Source of the DNA: a virus
Strand: one strand, 5' to 3'
IMG/VR virus record: IMGVR_UViG_3300020395_000047
Coordinates: 1 to 33,555 of that record
Length of the DNA: 33,555 bases
Of the stretch, positions 1 to 7,900 are shown piece after piece (within the stretch, counting starts at the first letter, position 1; the number at the start of each line of letters is the position of its first letter). Under the pieces are notes generated by a model. The model had not been told where the DNA came from. It was given only the letters and a program-made list of their open reading frames with translations, and did no database searches. The position numbers and the translations under genes are program-made.

Positions 1-7
1 ATAAATA
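1..7 (+). promoter_or_regulatory. Possible late promoter motif at window edge
   Basis: The window opens with ATAAATA followed by G, matching the T4-type late promoter core (TATAAATA in T4; NATAAATA-like in cyanophages). The base before it is outside the window. A TAA stop at positions 2-4 lies in the motif, as at four other gene ends here, so it may be the end of an upstream gene. The motif ends 22 bases before an ATG at 29. Confidence 0.35.
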
Positions 8-28
8 GAGGGTTAATCAGGTCACTAA

Positions 29-145
29 ATGTGTTTGAGAGTAGTGATCTTGGGGAGCAGTCTAACAGAAACTCCCCCAAATGTCAAGGAGTTTGTTATA
101 AATCTTCTGAGACAATTGCATTTTCTGACATACAACAATTTCTAA
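29..145 (+). CDS. Possible 38-aa small protein
   Basis: An ATG at 29 opens a 38-codon frame (starts MCLRVVILGS, ends FLTYNNF) closed by TAA at 143-145. A weak ribosome-binding candidate (AGGT, 20-23) precedes it, and the late-promoter-like motif at 1-7 is 22 bases upstream, a spacing like that before gp25. Against it, the frame contains an imperfect inverted repeat at 50-80, the composition is not clearly that of a phage protein, and I recognise no family. It could be a chance frame in a leader or intergenic stretch. Confidence 0.25.
   Translation: MCLRVVILGSSLTETPPNVKEFVINLLRQLHFLTYNNF
50..80 (+). other. Imperfect inverted repeat (hairpin)
   Basis: TTGGGGAG (50-57) can pair with CTCCCCCAA (72-80) with one bulged C and a loop of about 14 bases. 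No T-run follows on either strand, so it does not look like an intrinsic terminator. It may be an RNA structure or chance pairing. Confidence 0.35.
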
Positions 146-155
146 ATATTAACAC

Positions 156-184
156 TTGACATGTATAGTGAAAGGGTCTATAAT
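156..184 (+). promoter_or_regulatory. Consensus sigma70 promoter
   Basis: A perfect -35 TTGACA (156-161) and a perfect -10 TATAAT (179-184) are separated by 17 bases. The predicted transcription start is near 191, giving a leader of about 30 bases before the ATG at 223. In cyanophages such promoters are typical of early genes read by host RNA polymerase, whereas the baseplate genes use the late motif. Confidence 0.85.
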
Positions 185-222
185 AACACTATAAAGACTA
201 ACAGTTTTCCCCCACTAATCTG

Positions 223-378
223 ATGACAGTTCTTTACACTCAAGCACAACAAAAACAGGTGAGAGTAACACTAACTCTTCAAGTGCAAGATGACTTTAAT
301 GCAAGGCAAATTGATTGGAGAAAGTTATTCGAATTAGAGGACAATGAGCAGGTAGAAAGTTATATTGAAGAACTGTGA
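223..378 (+). CDS. Conserved small cyanophage protein (51 aa)
   Basis: A 51-codon frame beginning MTVLYTQAQQ and ending VESYIEEL, directly downstream of the consensus sigma70 promoter. The central segment VRVTLTLQVQDDFNARQIDW resembles, from memory, a recurrent small cyanophage protein with a V-T-L-x-V-x-DDFN-x-RQIDW pattern. It probably forms a short beta-hairpin followed by an acidic helix (ELEDNEQVESYIEEL). No Shine-Dalgarno sequence is visible before the ATG. No catalytic motif is seen, so the function is unknown; the promoter suggests early expression. Confidence 0.68.
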   Translation: MTVLYTQAQQKQVRVTLTLQVQDDFNARQIDWRKLFELEDNEQVESYIEEL

Positions 379-450
379 AATACTCACACTAAATGTTATT
401 AGACCTGAGTAAGTCTCTAAACTATTCTGTACACTTTATCATGGACAATT

Positions 451-555
451 ATGTCAGTTAACTTCGCACTATTCCTATTGGATCAAACTAACAATGGAGC
501 AGAGATATTATCAGTGCTAGATGACATCGTAGAGGTAGAAGATACAGTACTATAA
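451..555 (+). CDS. Small acidic protein (34 aa), cyanophage-like
   Basis: A 34-codon frame (starts MSVNFALFLL, ends VEVEDTVL) ends 16 bases before the hairpin at 571. The pattern A-L-F-L-L-D-Q-T ... AEILSVLDDIV resembles, from memory, short conserved cyanophage hypotheticals of the form 'FLDQ...G-x-E-(I/M)-L-x-(V/I)-LD-x-IV'. It is probably one or two helices with an acidic tail. It lies in the transcription unit of the promoter at 156-184, 72 bases after the preceding gene, and has no strong ribosome-binding site. Function unknown. Confidence 0.55.
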   Translation: MSVNFALFLLDQTNNGAEILSVLDDIVEVEDTVL

Positions 556-570
556 CTAACAACAACTGTG

Positions 571-605
571 TGGGTGCTATTTAACAGATAGCACCCATAT
601 CTTAT
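571..605 (+). terminator. Hairpin, probable weak terminator
   Basis: TGGGTGCTAT (571-580) pairs perfectly with ATAGCACCCA (588-597) around a 7-base loop, and the stem can be lengthened by G-T and A-T pairs. It sits 16 bases after the stop of the 34-aa gene. The following tract TATCTTATT is only moderately T-rich, so termination may be partial or the hairpin may protect the 3' end of the transcript. Confidence 0.6.
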
Positions 606-658
606 TGGTATTAGTATTAGTGAATAGGACAGTTGTTTTGTTATTATATGTTATTATT

Positions 659-739
659 ATGGGGTGCGTGATCGAAAAAAAGCAAACAACCCTAACCTAC
701 AGAGGTGACAAATTGAGATGTATATATAAAAATCTTTAA
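659..739 (+). CDS. Possible 26-aa DUF4278-like peptide
   Basis: An ATG at 659 opens a 26-codon frame (starts MGCVIEKKQT, ends CIYKNL) with stop TAA at 737-739. It contains TLTYRGDK, close to the LTYRGV-x-Y signature near the N terminus of DUF4278 proteins, common in cyanobacteria and present in some cyanophages. The expected V-x-Y after YRG is not kept and the family is normally longer, so this would be a truncated remnant or a minimal version. There is no clear ribosome-binding site. If real, it supports a cyanobacterial host, but a chance match of six residues cannot be excluded. Confidence 0.35.
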   Translation: MGCVIEKKQTTLTYRGDKLRCIYKNL

Positions 740-779
740 AAAATTTCTCAGGTAAAAAATCCCCCACAGGTCTTTGAAG

Positions 780-884
780 ATGCCCAAAGCAAAAGTCAGC
801 AAAGCATTTAATGATAAGAGAAAAAATGTAGGGAATTCTAGAACCTTTAAACAAAAGCAAGCATCTAAGAAAAAGAAAAAATGA
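780..884 (+). CDS. Very basic Lys-rich small protein (34 aa)
   Basis: A 34-codon frame (starts MPKAKVSKAF, ends ASKKKKK) with TGA at 882-884, overlapping the ATG of the next frame by four bases (ATGA). About a third of the residues are lysine and there is almost no hydrophobic core, suggesting a nucleic-acid-binding or disordered peptide. An AGG lies about 10 bases upstream of the ATG. It resembles in style the basic 47-aa protein at 2242-2385. Function unknown. Confidence 0.5.
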   Translation: MPKAKVSKAFNDKRKNVGNSRTFKQKQASKKKKK

Positions 885-976
885 ACTTATTTCTATTACC
901 TTTTAAAATAGGTAATTTTTTTATGTGGACTGCCCTTGGAATTATGGTGGTATGCATATATAACATAGTAAGGTAG
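881..976 (+). CDS. Small single-pass membrane peptide (31 aa)
   Basis: A 31-codon frame (starts MNLFLLPFKI, ends YNIVR) that is hydrophobic almost throughout: LFLLPF, then a stretch around FFMWTALGIMVVCIYNIV that fits one transmembrane helix with a C-terminal Arg inside. Its ATG overlaps the TGA of the Lys-rich gene (ATGA), the usual layout for coupled translation, and its stop TAG (974-976) runs into the ribosome-binding site of the next gene. Tiny membrane peptides are common in phage early regions. Function unknown. A candidate promoter overlaps its 3' half. Confidence 0.45.
   Translation: MNLFLLPFKIGNFFMWTALGIMVVCIYNIVR
936..964 (+). promoter_or_regulatory. Candidate sigma70 promoter (weaker)
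   Basis: TTGGAA (936-941, four of six consensus bases) and TATAAC (959-964, five of six) are 17 bases apart. The predicted start near 971 is just ahead of the AGGAG and ATG of the 75-aa gene at 982. It lies inside the 31-aa frame. Confidence 0.4.
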
Positions 977-981
977 GAGTT

Positions 982-1209
982 ATGGAATCAGAGAGTTATC
1001 ACATATATGCAAAGGACAAAGTTTTATATTGCAATTTGCCTAAGGAAGATTTTGAGGAGAAATGGCAGTTGCTTAATGTAATGGTAGGACTACTTAAAAC
1101 AGACTATACCGAGAAGGATCTATCATATATTAAACTTGCCCCCAAAGCAGGTGTTGGAGGACCAGGTAGGGTTATCTACAAACATACTTGGGAAGAAGAT
1201 AGTTATTGA
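982..1209 (+). CDS. Conserved cyanophage hypothetical (75 aa)
   Basis: A 75-residue protein with a good ribosome-binding site (AGGAG, 975-979, directly before the ATG). The N-terminal pattern YHIYAKDKVLYCNL, then W-x-x-L-x-x-MVGLLKTDY and DLSYIKL, resembles from memory a recurrent cyanophage protein with 'HIYAKDK' and 'MVGLM-x-TDY'. It looks like a small alpha/beta domain with a helix around residues 22-40 and a Gly-rich turn (AGVGGPGR, about residues 54-61). No catalytic motif is apparent. Its stop codon TGA lies inside the -35 box of the next promoter. Function unknown. Confidence 0.75.
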   Translation: MESESYHIYAKDKVLYCNLPKEDFEEKWQLLNVMVGLLKTDYTEKDLSYIKLAPKAGVGGPGRVIYKHTWEEDSY

Positions 1210-1234
1210 CATATACATATAATTACTCTATAAT
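1206..1234 (+). promoter_or_regulatory. Consensus sigma70 promoter for glycosyltransferase unit
   Basis: A perfect TTGACA (1206-1211) and TATAAT (1229-1234) are 17 bases apart. A second TATAAT at 1218-1223 is too close to the -35 to be used with it. The predicted start near 1241 leaves a leader of about 17 bases containing GAAGGA (1241-1246) before the ATG at 1258. The -35 overlaps the stop codon of the 75-aa gene. Confidence 0.85.
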
Positions 1235-1257
1235 TGAATTGAAGGAATTACAAACTT

Positions 1258-2025
1258 ATGGCAAAAGGATTTACTGTTAAAGCAGCTACGCCCAAAAAGA
1301 AAGAACCAGATTGGGATTATGATGCTATCAAAGAAAGAATGAAAGGTAAGACCATAGTGTTTTGCTTACCAGGTAGAGGATGTAGTTATATCTTTTTAAA
1401 GAATTTTGTACAGTTATGTTTTGACATGGTACAGAATGGAATGTCTATACAGATTAGTCAAGACTATTCCTCTATGGTTAACTTTGCTAGATGTAAAGTA
1501 TTAGGTGCTAATGTTCTTAGAGGACCTAAGCAAATACCTTGGGATGGTAAATTAGAATATGATTATCAATTATGGATCGACTCTGATATTGTCTTTACTA
1601 CAGAAAAGTTCTGGCAACTCTGTGATGTTGCTATTCCAGCAGAAGGTGAAGAGCGTAGAATTGCTGCTGGTTGGTATGCCACTGAAGATGGCACAACTAC
1701 CTCAGTTGCTCACTGGTTAGAGGAAGATGATTTCAGAAAGAATGGTGGAGTCATGAATCACGAAACAGTTGAGTCTATCTCTAAGCGCAGAAAACCTTTC
1801 ACAGTAGACTATACTGGATTTGGTTGGGTAATGATCAAGAAGGGTGTCTTTGAGAACCTTCCTTATCCTTGGTTTGCTCCTAAGATGCAAGTCTTTGAAT
1901 CTGGGGCAGTACAGGATATGTGTGGTGAGGATGTTTCATTCTGCTTAGATGCTATTGAAGCAGGTGATGACATATGGTGTGATCCAAGAATTAGGGTGGG
2001 TCATGAGAAAACACGAGTAATCTAG
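1258..2025 (+). CDS. GT-A-like glycosyltransferase, cyanophage type
   Basis: A 255-residue protein with features of a GT-A nucleotide-sugar glycosyltransferase. After a basic N-terminal tail (1-30), strand KTIVFCLPGRG opens the nucleotide-binding half; QLWIDSDIVF (104-113) carries the D-x-D motif at 108-110 expected to bind metal and sugar nucleotide; the C-terminal half has TGFGWVMIKK and GEDVSFCLDA (223-232), a position where an acidic catalytic residue is common, and ends in VGHEK. It resembles a glycosyltransferase found in many marine cyanomyoviruses. Likely roles are modification of phage DNA, capsid or host surface glycan; the sequence does not say which. It has its own consensus sigma70 promoter and is followed within 10 bases by the 68-aa gene. 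Confidence 0.82.
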   Translation: MAKGFTVKAATPKKKEPDWDYDAIKERMKGKTIVFCLPGRGCSYIFLKNFVQLCFDMVQNGMSIQISQDYSSMVNFARCKVLGANVLRGPKQIPWDGKLEYDYQLWIDSDIVFTTEKFWQLCDVAIPAEGEERRIAAGWYATEDGTTTSVAHWLEEDDFRKNGGVMNHETVESISKRRKPFTVDYTGFGWVMIKKGVFENLPYPWFAPKMQVFESGAVQDMCGEDVSFCLDAIEAGDDIWCDPRIRVGHEKTRVI

Positions 2026-2035
2026 GAGACCTCTA

Positions 2036-2242
2036 ATGGCACTTACAAAACAAGTAGAAGAGTCTCTAAATGAGGCTCAAGGTAATTTAAGGAATGCTCT
2101 TGCTTTTGCAGCAAGAAATGAGGAACCTTATATAGCAAAACACATTGCTGATTTTATTATGAGTATTGATCAACTTAAGAATGTTTCAAACGTTCTAGCG
2201 ATCTCTGAGAAAATTATGAAAGACATTGAGGAGGAAAACTAA
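2036..2242 (+). CDS. Conserved small helical cyanophage protein (68 aa)
   Basis: A 68-residue, nearly all-helical protein (starts MALTKQVEES). The pattern KQVEESLNEAQGNLRNALAF followed by AARNE, then IADFIMSIDQL and a C-terminal acidic helix, resembles from memory a conserved cyanophage hypothetical with 'LRNALAFAAR'. Its ribosome-binding site TAGGAG overlaps the stop of the glycosyltransferase, so the two are translated from one message. Its stop TAA overlaps the next ATG (TAATG). It is probably a small helical-bundle or dimerising protein; function unknown. Confidence 0.75.
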   Translation: MALTKQVEESLNEAQGNLRNALAFAARNEEPYIAKHIADFIMSIDQLKNVSNVLAISEKIMKDIEEEN

Positions 2243-2385
2243 TGCCAGTCAAAAAATCTCTCTCTGGTACCGAATTTGTAGAAACCATACCTAAAAAGAC
2301 GTACCAAGGAAGGGGAAAACACACTAAGTATGCTGCCACTAGTGCCAATAAACCTAAAAAAAGGTATAGAGGACAAGGAAAATAA
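2242..2385 (+). CDS. Conserved basic small protein (47 aa)
   Basis: A 47-codon frame (starts MPVKKSLSGT, ends KKRYRGQGK) whose ATG shares a base with the stop of the 68-aa gene. It contains GTEFVETIPKKT, GKHTKYAATSANK and KKRYRGQGK, which match from memory a small cyanophage protein with 'TKYAATSRNK-x-KK-x-YRGQG'. It is rich in Lys/Arg/Gly, has no predictable hydrophobic core, and may bind nucleic acid or a virion protein, but this is inference. It is the last gene before the strong terminator at 2387-2413. Confidence 0.72.
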   Translation: MPVKKSLSGTEFVETIPKKTYQGRGKHTKYAATSANKPKKRYRGQGK

Positions 2386-2386
2386 C

Positions 2387-2413
2387 AAGAGAGACCTTAG
2401 GGTCTCTTTTTTT
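2387..2413 (+). terminator. Rho-independent terminator
   Basis: AGAGACC (2390-2396) pairs with GGTCTCT (2401-2407) around a TTAG loop, extendable by a G-T and two A-T pairs, and runs into seven T residues (2407-2413). It ends the glycosyltransferase unit and separates it from the late baseplate genes. Confidence 0.9.
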
Positions 2414-2426
2414 GCGTATAAACCCT

Positions 2427-2434
2427 CATAAATA
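2427..2434 (+). promoter_or_regulatory. T4-type late promoter before gp25
   Basis: CATAAATA lies 22 bases before the gp25 ATG, just after the terminator. It fits the T4 late promoter -10 motif, read by host core polymerase with phage late sigma factor (gp55-type). It is the only such motif here in a true intergenic position. Confidence 0.7.
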
Positions 2435-2455
2435 ACTTATATTTACTGTTTTTTC

Positions 2456-2857
2456 ATGCCTGTACAAAGGGTTAGTAAGGGATTTAAGGATCTTAGCATG
2501 TCTTTTGAGGTAAATCCCATCAATTCAGACCTTATAGGTGTCAAAAATGACACTGCGATAGCACGTTCCATCAGAAATTTAGTACTTACTACTCCTGGTG
2601 AACGTTTTTTTAACCCCAGTCTGGGTTCTAAGATAAGTGATATCTTATTTGACAACCTAGATGACATTTCTGCCGCAGCTTTAAGGGATGAAATTGAGGA
2701 AACCATCATTAAGTATGAACCTAGAGTTAGATTAGATGAAGTAAAGACTGAACCTAACTTCGATAATCATTCTTTTGATGTTACTATTACCTATACTATA
2801 GTAGGAATTGATGCTCCTCCACAACAATTAAACTTCGCACTACAGGCAACAAGATAA
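2456..2857 (+). CDS. 25: Baseplate wedge protein gp25
   Basis: A 133-residue homologue of T4 gp25 (132 aa in T4), with the GPW/gp25 fold. Visible family features are an N-terminal segment ending in NDTAIARSIRNLVLTTPGER (51-70), the G-E-R-x-F-x-P-x-x-G block (GERFFNPSLGSKI), and DEIEETIIKYEPRVRL, then a beta-rich C terminus. gp25 binds gp6 and gp53 in the baseplate wedge and nucleates the sheath. It starts 22 bases after a late promoter motif, has no clear Shine-Dalgarno sequence, and its stop abuts the ATG of gp6. Confidence 0.95.
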   Translation: MPVQRVSKGFKDLSMSFEVNPINSDLIGVKNDTAIARSIRNLVLTTPGERFFNPSLGSKISDILFDNLDDISAAALRDEIEETIIKYEPRVRLDEVKTEPNFDNHSFDVTITYTIVGIDAPPQQLNFALQATR

Positions 2858-4888
2858 ATGGCATTAGTAAACTTTACAAATCTAGATTTCGATCAAGTAA
2901 AAACCTCCTTGAAGGATTATTTGAGAGAAAATTCTAATTTTACTGATTATGATTTTGAAGGATCTAATCTTTCTAACATAATTGATGTATTAGCATACAA
3001 TACTTACATCTCTTCTTACAATGCTAACATGCTGAGTAATGAAGTTTTCTTAGATAGTGCTACTTTAAGGGAAAATGTAGTAGCATTAGCAAGAAATATT
3101 GGTTATACACCTAGATCGAAGACTGCTGCAAAGGCAATTATATCATTTTTTGTAGATACAACTGGTTTTTCTACTACTCCAGTCACATTAACCATTAAAA
3201 AAGGTCTTTTAGCCACCTCTTCATCAGTATTTGGGTCAGAAAGTTACTCTTTTTCCATCCCAAGTGACATTACAGTGCCTGTAGTTGATGGAATTGCTAC
3301 TTTTACTAATGTAGTCATCTATGAAGGGTCATTTGTACTCTCTAATTTCACTGTTTCTGCAGAAAATCCAGCACCACCATCAAGATATTACTTAGAAAAT
3401 TCAGATATTGATACTTCTACCTTAGAAATTGTTATAAGAGAGACAAAATCAAGCACTTCTTCTAAAAAATACGTATTTTCTGATTCTTTGATAGAAGTTA
3501 CTGCTTCTTCGAGGGTTTATTTTATTCAAGAAATTGAAGATCAAAGATATGAGCTCATTTTTGGTGATGGAGTCTTTGGAGAAAAGTTAAAAGCACTCAA
3601 TTATATTGAAGCTTCCTATATTACCACTGCTGGAGAGCCTGGAAATGGAATTTCTGCCTTTACTTTCAATGGAAGAATAGTTGATAACAATAATAACCTC
3701 ATAAGTAGAGGAATTTCTTCATTATCTACAGTAAGTGAGTCTACTGGAGGTAAAGATATTGAATCTGTTGATTCGATTAAGAATTTTGCACCTAAAATTT
3801 ACTCAGCATACAATAGAGCAGTCACTGCAGGTGATTATGAAGCATTAATTCCTAAAATTTACCCAGAAGCACAATCTGTATCAGTTTTTGGAGGGGAAGA
3901 ATTGAATCCTCCTCAATATGGAAAGGTTTTTATTACAATTAAGCCATTTTATGGTCCTTATGTGCCAGATTCCATCAAAAATAACCTTAATAACCAACTA
4001 AGGAAATATTCTGTTGCTGGAATTGTAACTAAAATCCAAGATCTTAAGTATTTGTATGTTGAAGCTCATATTAATGCATATTATAACCCTAGTTTAGCAG
4101 AAAACTCTGAAGCTGTACAAACAGTGATATTAAACAATATTAATGCTTATGCAGATTCATCAGAAATGAATAAATATGGAGCAAAATTCAAATATAGTAA
4201 ATTCCAAGCTGTTGTTGATAATAGTAATGAATCTATAACTTCTAATATTACAAAAATAGAAATAAGAAGAGATTTGAAACCTTTATTAAACCAAAATGCA
4301 GAATATGAACTTTGTTATGGTAATGCTTTTTATGTAAAAGGTAATAATGGGTATAATATTAAATCTTCAGGATTTACTATATTTGGTATCAATGATACTG
4401 TATATTTAAGTGATATGCCTGACGGAAATGGAAAAACTGGAGTTTTATTCTTATTTACATTGGCATCTAAAAATAATCCAACAATTGTAAGTGATAATAT
4501 AGGTAGAATTGATTATACTAAAGGTGAAATATTACTTAAACCTATTAATATTACTTCAACATCTAAAATGGTGCAAAATATCTCGATAATAGAAATTGCT
4601 GCATGTCCTCAATCAAATGATATTATTGGATTACAGGATCTTTATTTACAACTAGATATTAGTAACACTACTATTGATATGATAGCAGATAATATTACTT
4701 CTGGAGAAAATACTGCAGGTACTCTTTATACAGCAACTTCAAGTTATAAGATGGGCAATATTGCTAGATTGTCTGAAGGGGAATCTCAAAATACCTCCCT
4801 TATTTCGCCAGATACATATGTAGTAGGATCTTCTTCTGAAAATGAACTTTTAACAGATTCTAACCCTACCCCTAGATCAATGTATTAA
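2858..4888 (+). CDS. 6: Baseplate wedge protein gp6 (baseplate J-like)
   Basis: A 676-residue homologue of T4 gp6 (660 aa), which forms the inner ring of the baseplate as a dimer in each wedge. The N terminus (LDFDQVKTSLKDYLRENS, then SNLSNIIDVLAYNTYISSYN and LRENVVALARNIGYTPRS) is the conserved helical region of J-like baseplate proteins. The middle has beta-rich segments, and YNRAVTAGDYEALIPKIYP (about 318-336) is the typical J-like motif. The C-terminal third is Asn/Ser-rich. It begins immediately after the gp25 stop, with only a weak AGG 12 bases upstream, so the two are probably coupled. Confidence 0.94.
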   Translation: MALVNFTNLDFDQVKTSLKDYLRENSNFTDYDFEGSNLSNIIDVLAYNTYISSYNANMLSNEVFLDSATLRENVVALARNIGYTPRSKTAAKAIISFFVDTTGFSTTPVTLTIKKGLLATSSSVFGSESYSFSIPSDITVPVVDGIATFTNVVIYEGSFVLSNFTVSAENPAPPSRYYLENSDIDTSTLEIVIRETKSSTSSKKYVFSDSLIEVTASSRVYFIQEIEDQRYELIFGDGVFGEKLKALNYIEASYITTAGEPGNGISAFTFNGRIVDNNNNLISRGISSLSTVSESTGGKDIESVDSIKNFAPKIYSAYNRAVTAGDYEALIPKIYPEAQSVSVFGGEELNPPQYGKVFITIKPFYGPYVPDSIKNNLNNQLRKYSVAGIVTKIQDLKYLYVEAHINAYYNPSLAENSEAVQTVILNNINAYADSSEMNKYGAKFKYSKFQAVVDNSNESITSNITKIEIRRDLKPLLNQNAEYELCYGNAFYVKGNNGYNIKSSGFTIFGINDTVYLSDMPDGNGKTGVLFLFTLASKNNPTIVSDNIGRIDYTKGEILLKPINITSTSKMVQNISIIEIAACPQSNDIIGLQDLYLQLDISNTTIDMIADNITSGENTAGTLYTATSSYKMGNIARLSEGESQNTSLISPDTYVVGSSSENELLTDSNPTPRSMY

Positions 4889-4929
4889 CCTTTTACCCTT
4901 TATTAGTAGGAAATTAACACCATTATAAA

Positions 4930-7900
4930 ATGTCGGAAAATACAAGAGTCAAAATTAGCTCAGTTGTTAAAAATCAACTGCCAGATTTCGTAAGAGATGA
5001 TTTTCCTCTTGCTGGTGAATTTTTAGCTCAATATTATACTGCTTTAGAGGGTCAGGGATCTACTCTAGATATTATACAAAATATAGACAAATATGTTAAA
5101 GTTGATGAGTTAACAGATTTAATACATACTACACCTTTATCTTCTAATGTAGGAATTACTGATAATGTTATAAATGTCAATTCTACAGTTGGATTTCCAG
5201 AATCTTATGGATTGTTAGAAATAGATTCTGAAATTATTACTTATACTGGAATTACTAGTAATACCTTTACTGGATGTGCTAGGGGATTTAGTGGAATTAC
5301 TTCTTATAGAAAACCTGGAGAAACAGATGAACTTCTTTTTTCTCAATCTGGGATTACTACTCATACTTCAGGAACATTAGTTAATAACTTAAGTATTAGA
5401 TTTTTACAAGAGTTTTTCAAAAAAGTAAAGACTCAAATTAGTCCAGGATTTGAAGAAAGAAAACTTTCTGATGATATTAATAAAAGATTATTTACTAAAC
5501 AAACAAAAGATTTTTATTCTTCTAAAGGAACTGATCAATCCTTTGAAATTTTATTCCGTGCTCTTTATGGAGAGGATGTAGAAGTAATTAAACCGAGGGA
5601 TTATCTTTTTATTCCTTCAGATGCTGATTATAAAGTTTCTGAGCAACTTGTAGTTAAAGCTATTGATGGAGATCCTACCAAACTTCTTAATAGAACTTTA
5701 TTTCAAGATCCTGTTTATGGATTCCCTAAAGCAGTTGGTTCTATAAGCAATGTAGAAAAGATAGTGAGAGGGGAAGAAGCATATTATAGATTAAGTTTAG
5801 ACTACGATCATAGTTTAGATAAAGTTACTGAAAATTTCTCTATTCACCCTAATACTAAATTAGTAGATTCTGTTTCTGTAGGATCTACTGTGATGAGCGT
5901 AGATTCTACTGTTGGATTTGGAACTACTGGGGTTTTGATTGCGGATTATGCAGATGGAACCTTTAGTTCTATTGAATATACTTCGAAATCCTTAACTCAA
6001 TTTTTTGGATGTTCTGGAATAAATCAAAATATTTCTCCTACTCAAAATTTAAGATTAGATGCTTATGCATATGGATATTCTGGTTTGGGGACTTCTAATG
6101 AAGTAAAAGTTGAAGTCACTGGTGTTTTATCTGATTTAAATTTGGAATTTGATTCTACTTATTATAATGAGGAAGGATCTGTTATAGAACCTAAGGGTTT
6201 AGGATCAATTTCTAAAAGTGAAATAACTAAAAATTTATTTACTAATATTTCAGCTACTTATAATGTAGAATCTATTGAACTTGTAGACGAATCAAACTTT
6301 ACTTATAAATTAACTCTTTATAATGATCATGATTTTATTGTAGGAGATACAGCTCTTATTAATAGTATAACATGTTCTATTATTTCTCTTGTTAGTTCTA
6401 GAGAAGTTTTAATTAAAGGTTCTGGAGAATTAAATCCTTTAGTAACGTATAGAATTCAAAGATTATTATCAAAAGCTAATTTAAGTAATTATCCAGAAGC
6501 GAGCATTTATACTACTAATATTCAAAACTCTTATTTGGATGATGAAGATGTTTATATTACATCTCCTTCTATTCCAAGTTACTTTAGTGATGCATTAGAT
6601 ATTAGAAATACTTCTTTAGTATTTTCTGGAAACTTTACAGAAGAGACTGAAATTGCTATTCCTAATCATGGATTATTGACAGGAGAAAGAATAATTTATG
6701 TGGCTGGAGAAGGTGATAATAAGTTAGATATTAGTGAGTCTGAATATTTTGTTAAAAAAGTAGATATTAATACAATTAAACTTTCTAAAAGTAGTGCAAG
6801 TATTTTAAATGATATCTATATTTCTTTTTCTGGAACGGTAACAGATAATAGATTTGAACTTTCTGATTTTAATAAGAAAACTATAAGATCTCATAAATTG
6901 ATAAGAAAAATTGGAACTCCTGTTTCTACTCTTAATACTCAAGCAACTCCTAGAGGAAAAACTGGTATTTTAATTAATGGTGTTGAGATACTTAACTATA
7001 AGTCTAAAGATGTTGTGCATTATGGTCCAATTGAAGATATATCTGTTACTAGTGAAGGAGATCATTATGATGTAATAAATCCTCCTATTTTATCAGTTAC
7101 TGACTCTGTTGGTACTGGAGTATCTGCATATTGTGAAGTTCAAGGAGCTGTAGAAAAAATTGATGTTGTAGATGGTGGATTTGATTATATTACTACACCA
7201 ACATTAAAAGTAAGTGGTGGAAATGGTTCGGGATGTGTTGCATACCCTAATTTAATTTTAAAAGAACATAGTGTAAGTTTTAACTCTATTGAGACTGCTG
7301 GATTAGTAGATCTTACTAATGATAGAATTGGATTTACAACTTTCCATAAATTTAGAGATGGAGAACTTGTAACTTATATTACAGACACTCAAACAGCAAT
7401 TGCAGGATTAACAACTAATGCTGCATACTATTGTTCTATAGTTGGACCTTCTACAGTTTCATTGCATACCAATTATCAAGATGCTATTCAAGGAGTTAAT
7501 AAAATTGATCTTACTGGATATGGTGCAGGTATACAAGAATTAAAGTGTGCAAATAAAAAGAGAATAATCAGTTCTGTTAGTATAGGAAATTCTGGTTCTG
7601 GATATACTAATAGATTAACTTCTACTACTTCTGCTGGAATCAATACTGCTACAAATACAATTAGTATTTCTAATCATGGGTATAAAACTGGAGAATTGAT
7701 AAGATATGATAATAAGAATACTCCTATTATTGGACTTACAACTTTAACCAATTATTATGTAACTTCAGTAAATGGAAGTTCATTTAAGTTATCTGCTGTT
7801 GGTGTAGGATCTACTCCAGCTAATTTTTATGTAAAGAATAAAGAATATGTTAAATTATCATCTGGTGGTGCTGGAATTCATGAATTTAATTATCCCCCTA

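Noticed and set aside
633-660. Possible promoter TTGTTT-16-TATTAT before the DUF4278-like frame
   Set aside because: The -35 is poor, the region is generally T/A-rich, and its start would fall inside the frame it should serve.
657-860. Minus-strand 67-codon frame overlapping the islet
   Set aside because: It runs against two small + strand frames, has no ribosome-binding site, and all supported genes are on the + strand.
2443-2709. Minus-strand 88-codon frame inside gp25
   Set aside because: It is the mirror of a well-supported gp25; composition is that of a shadow frame.
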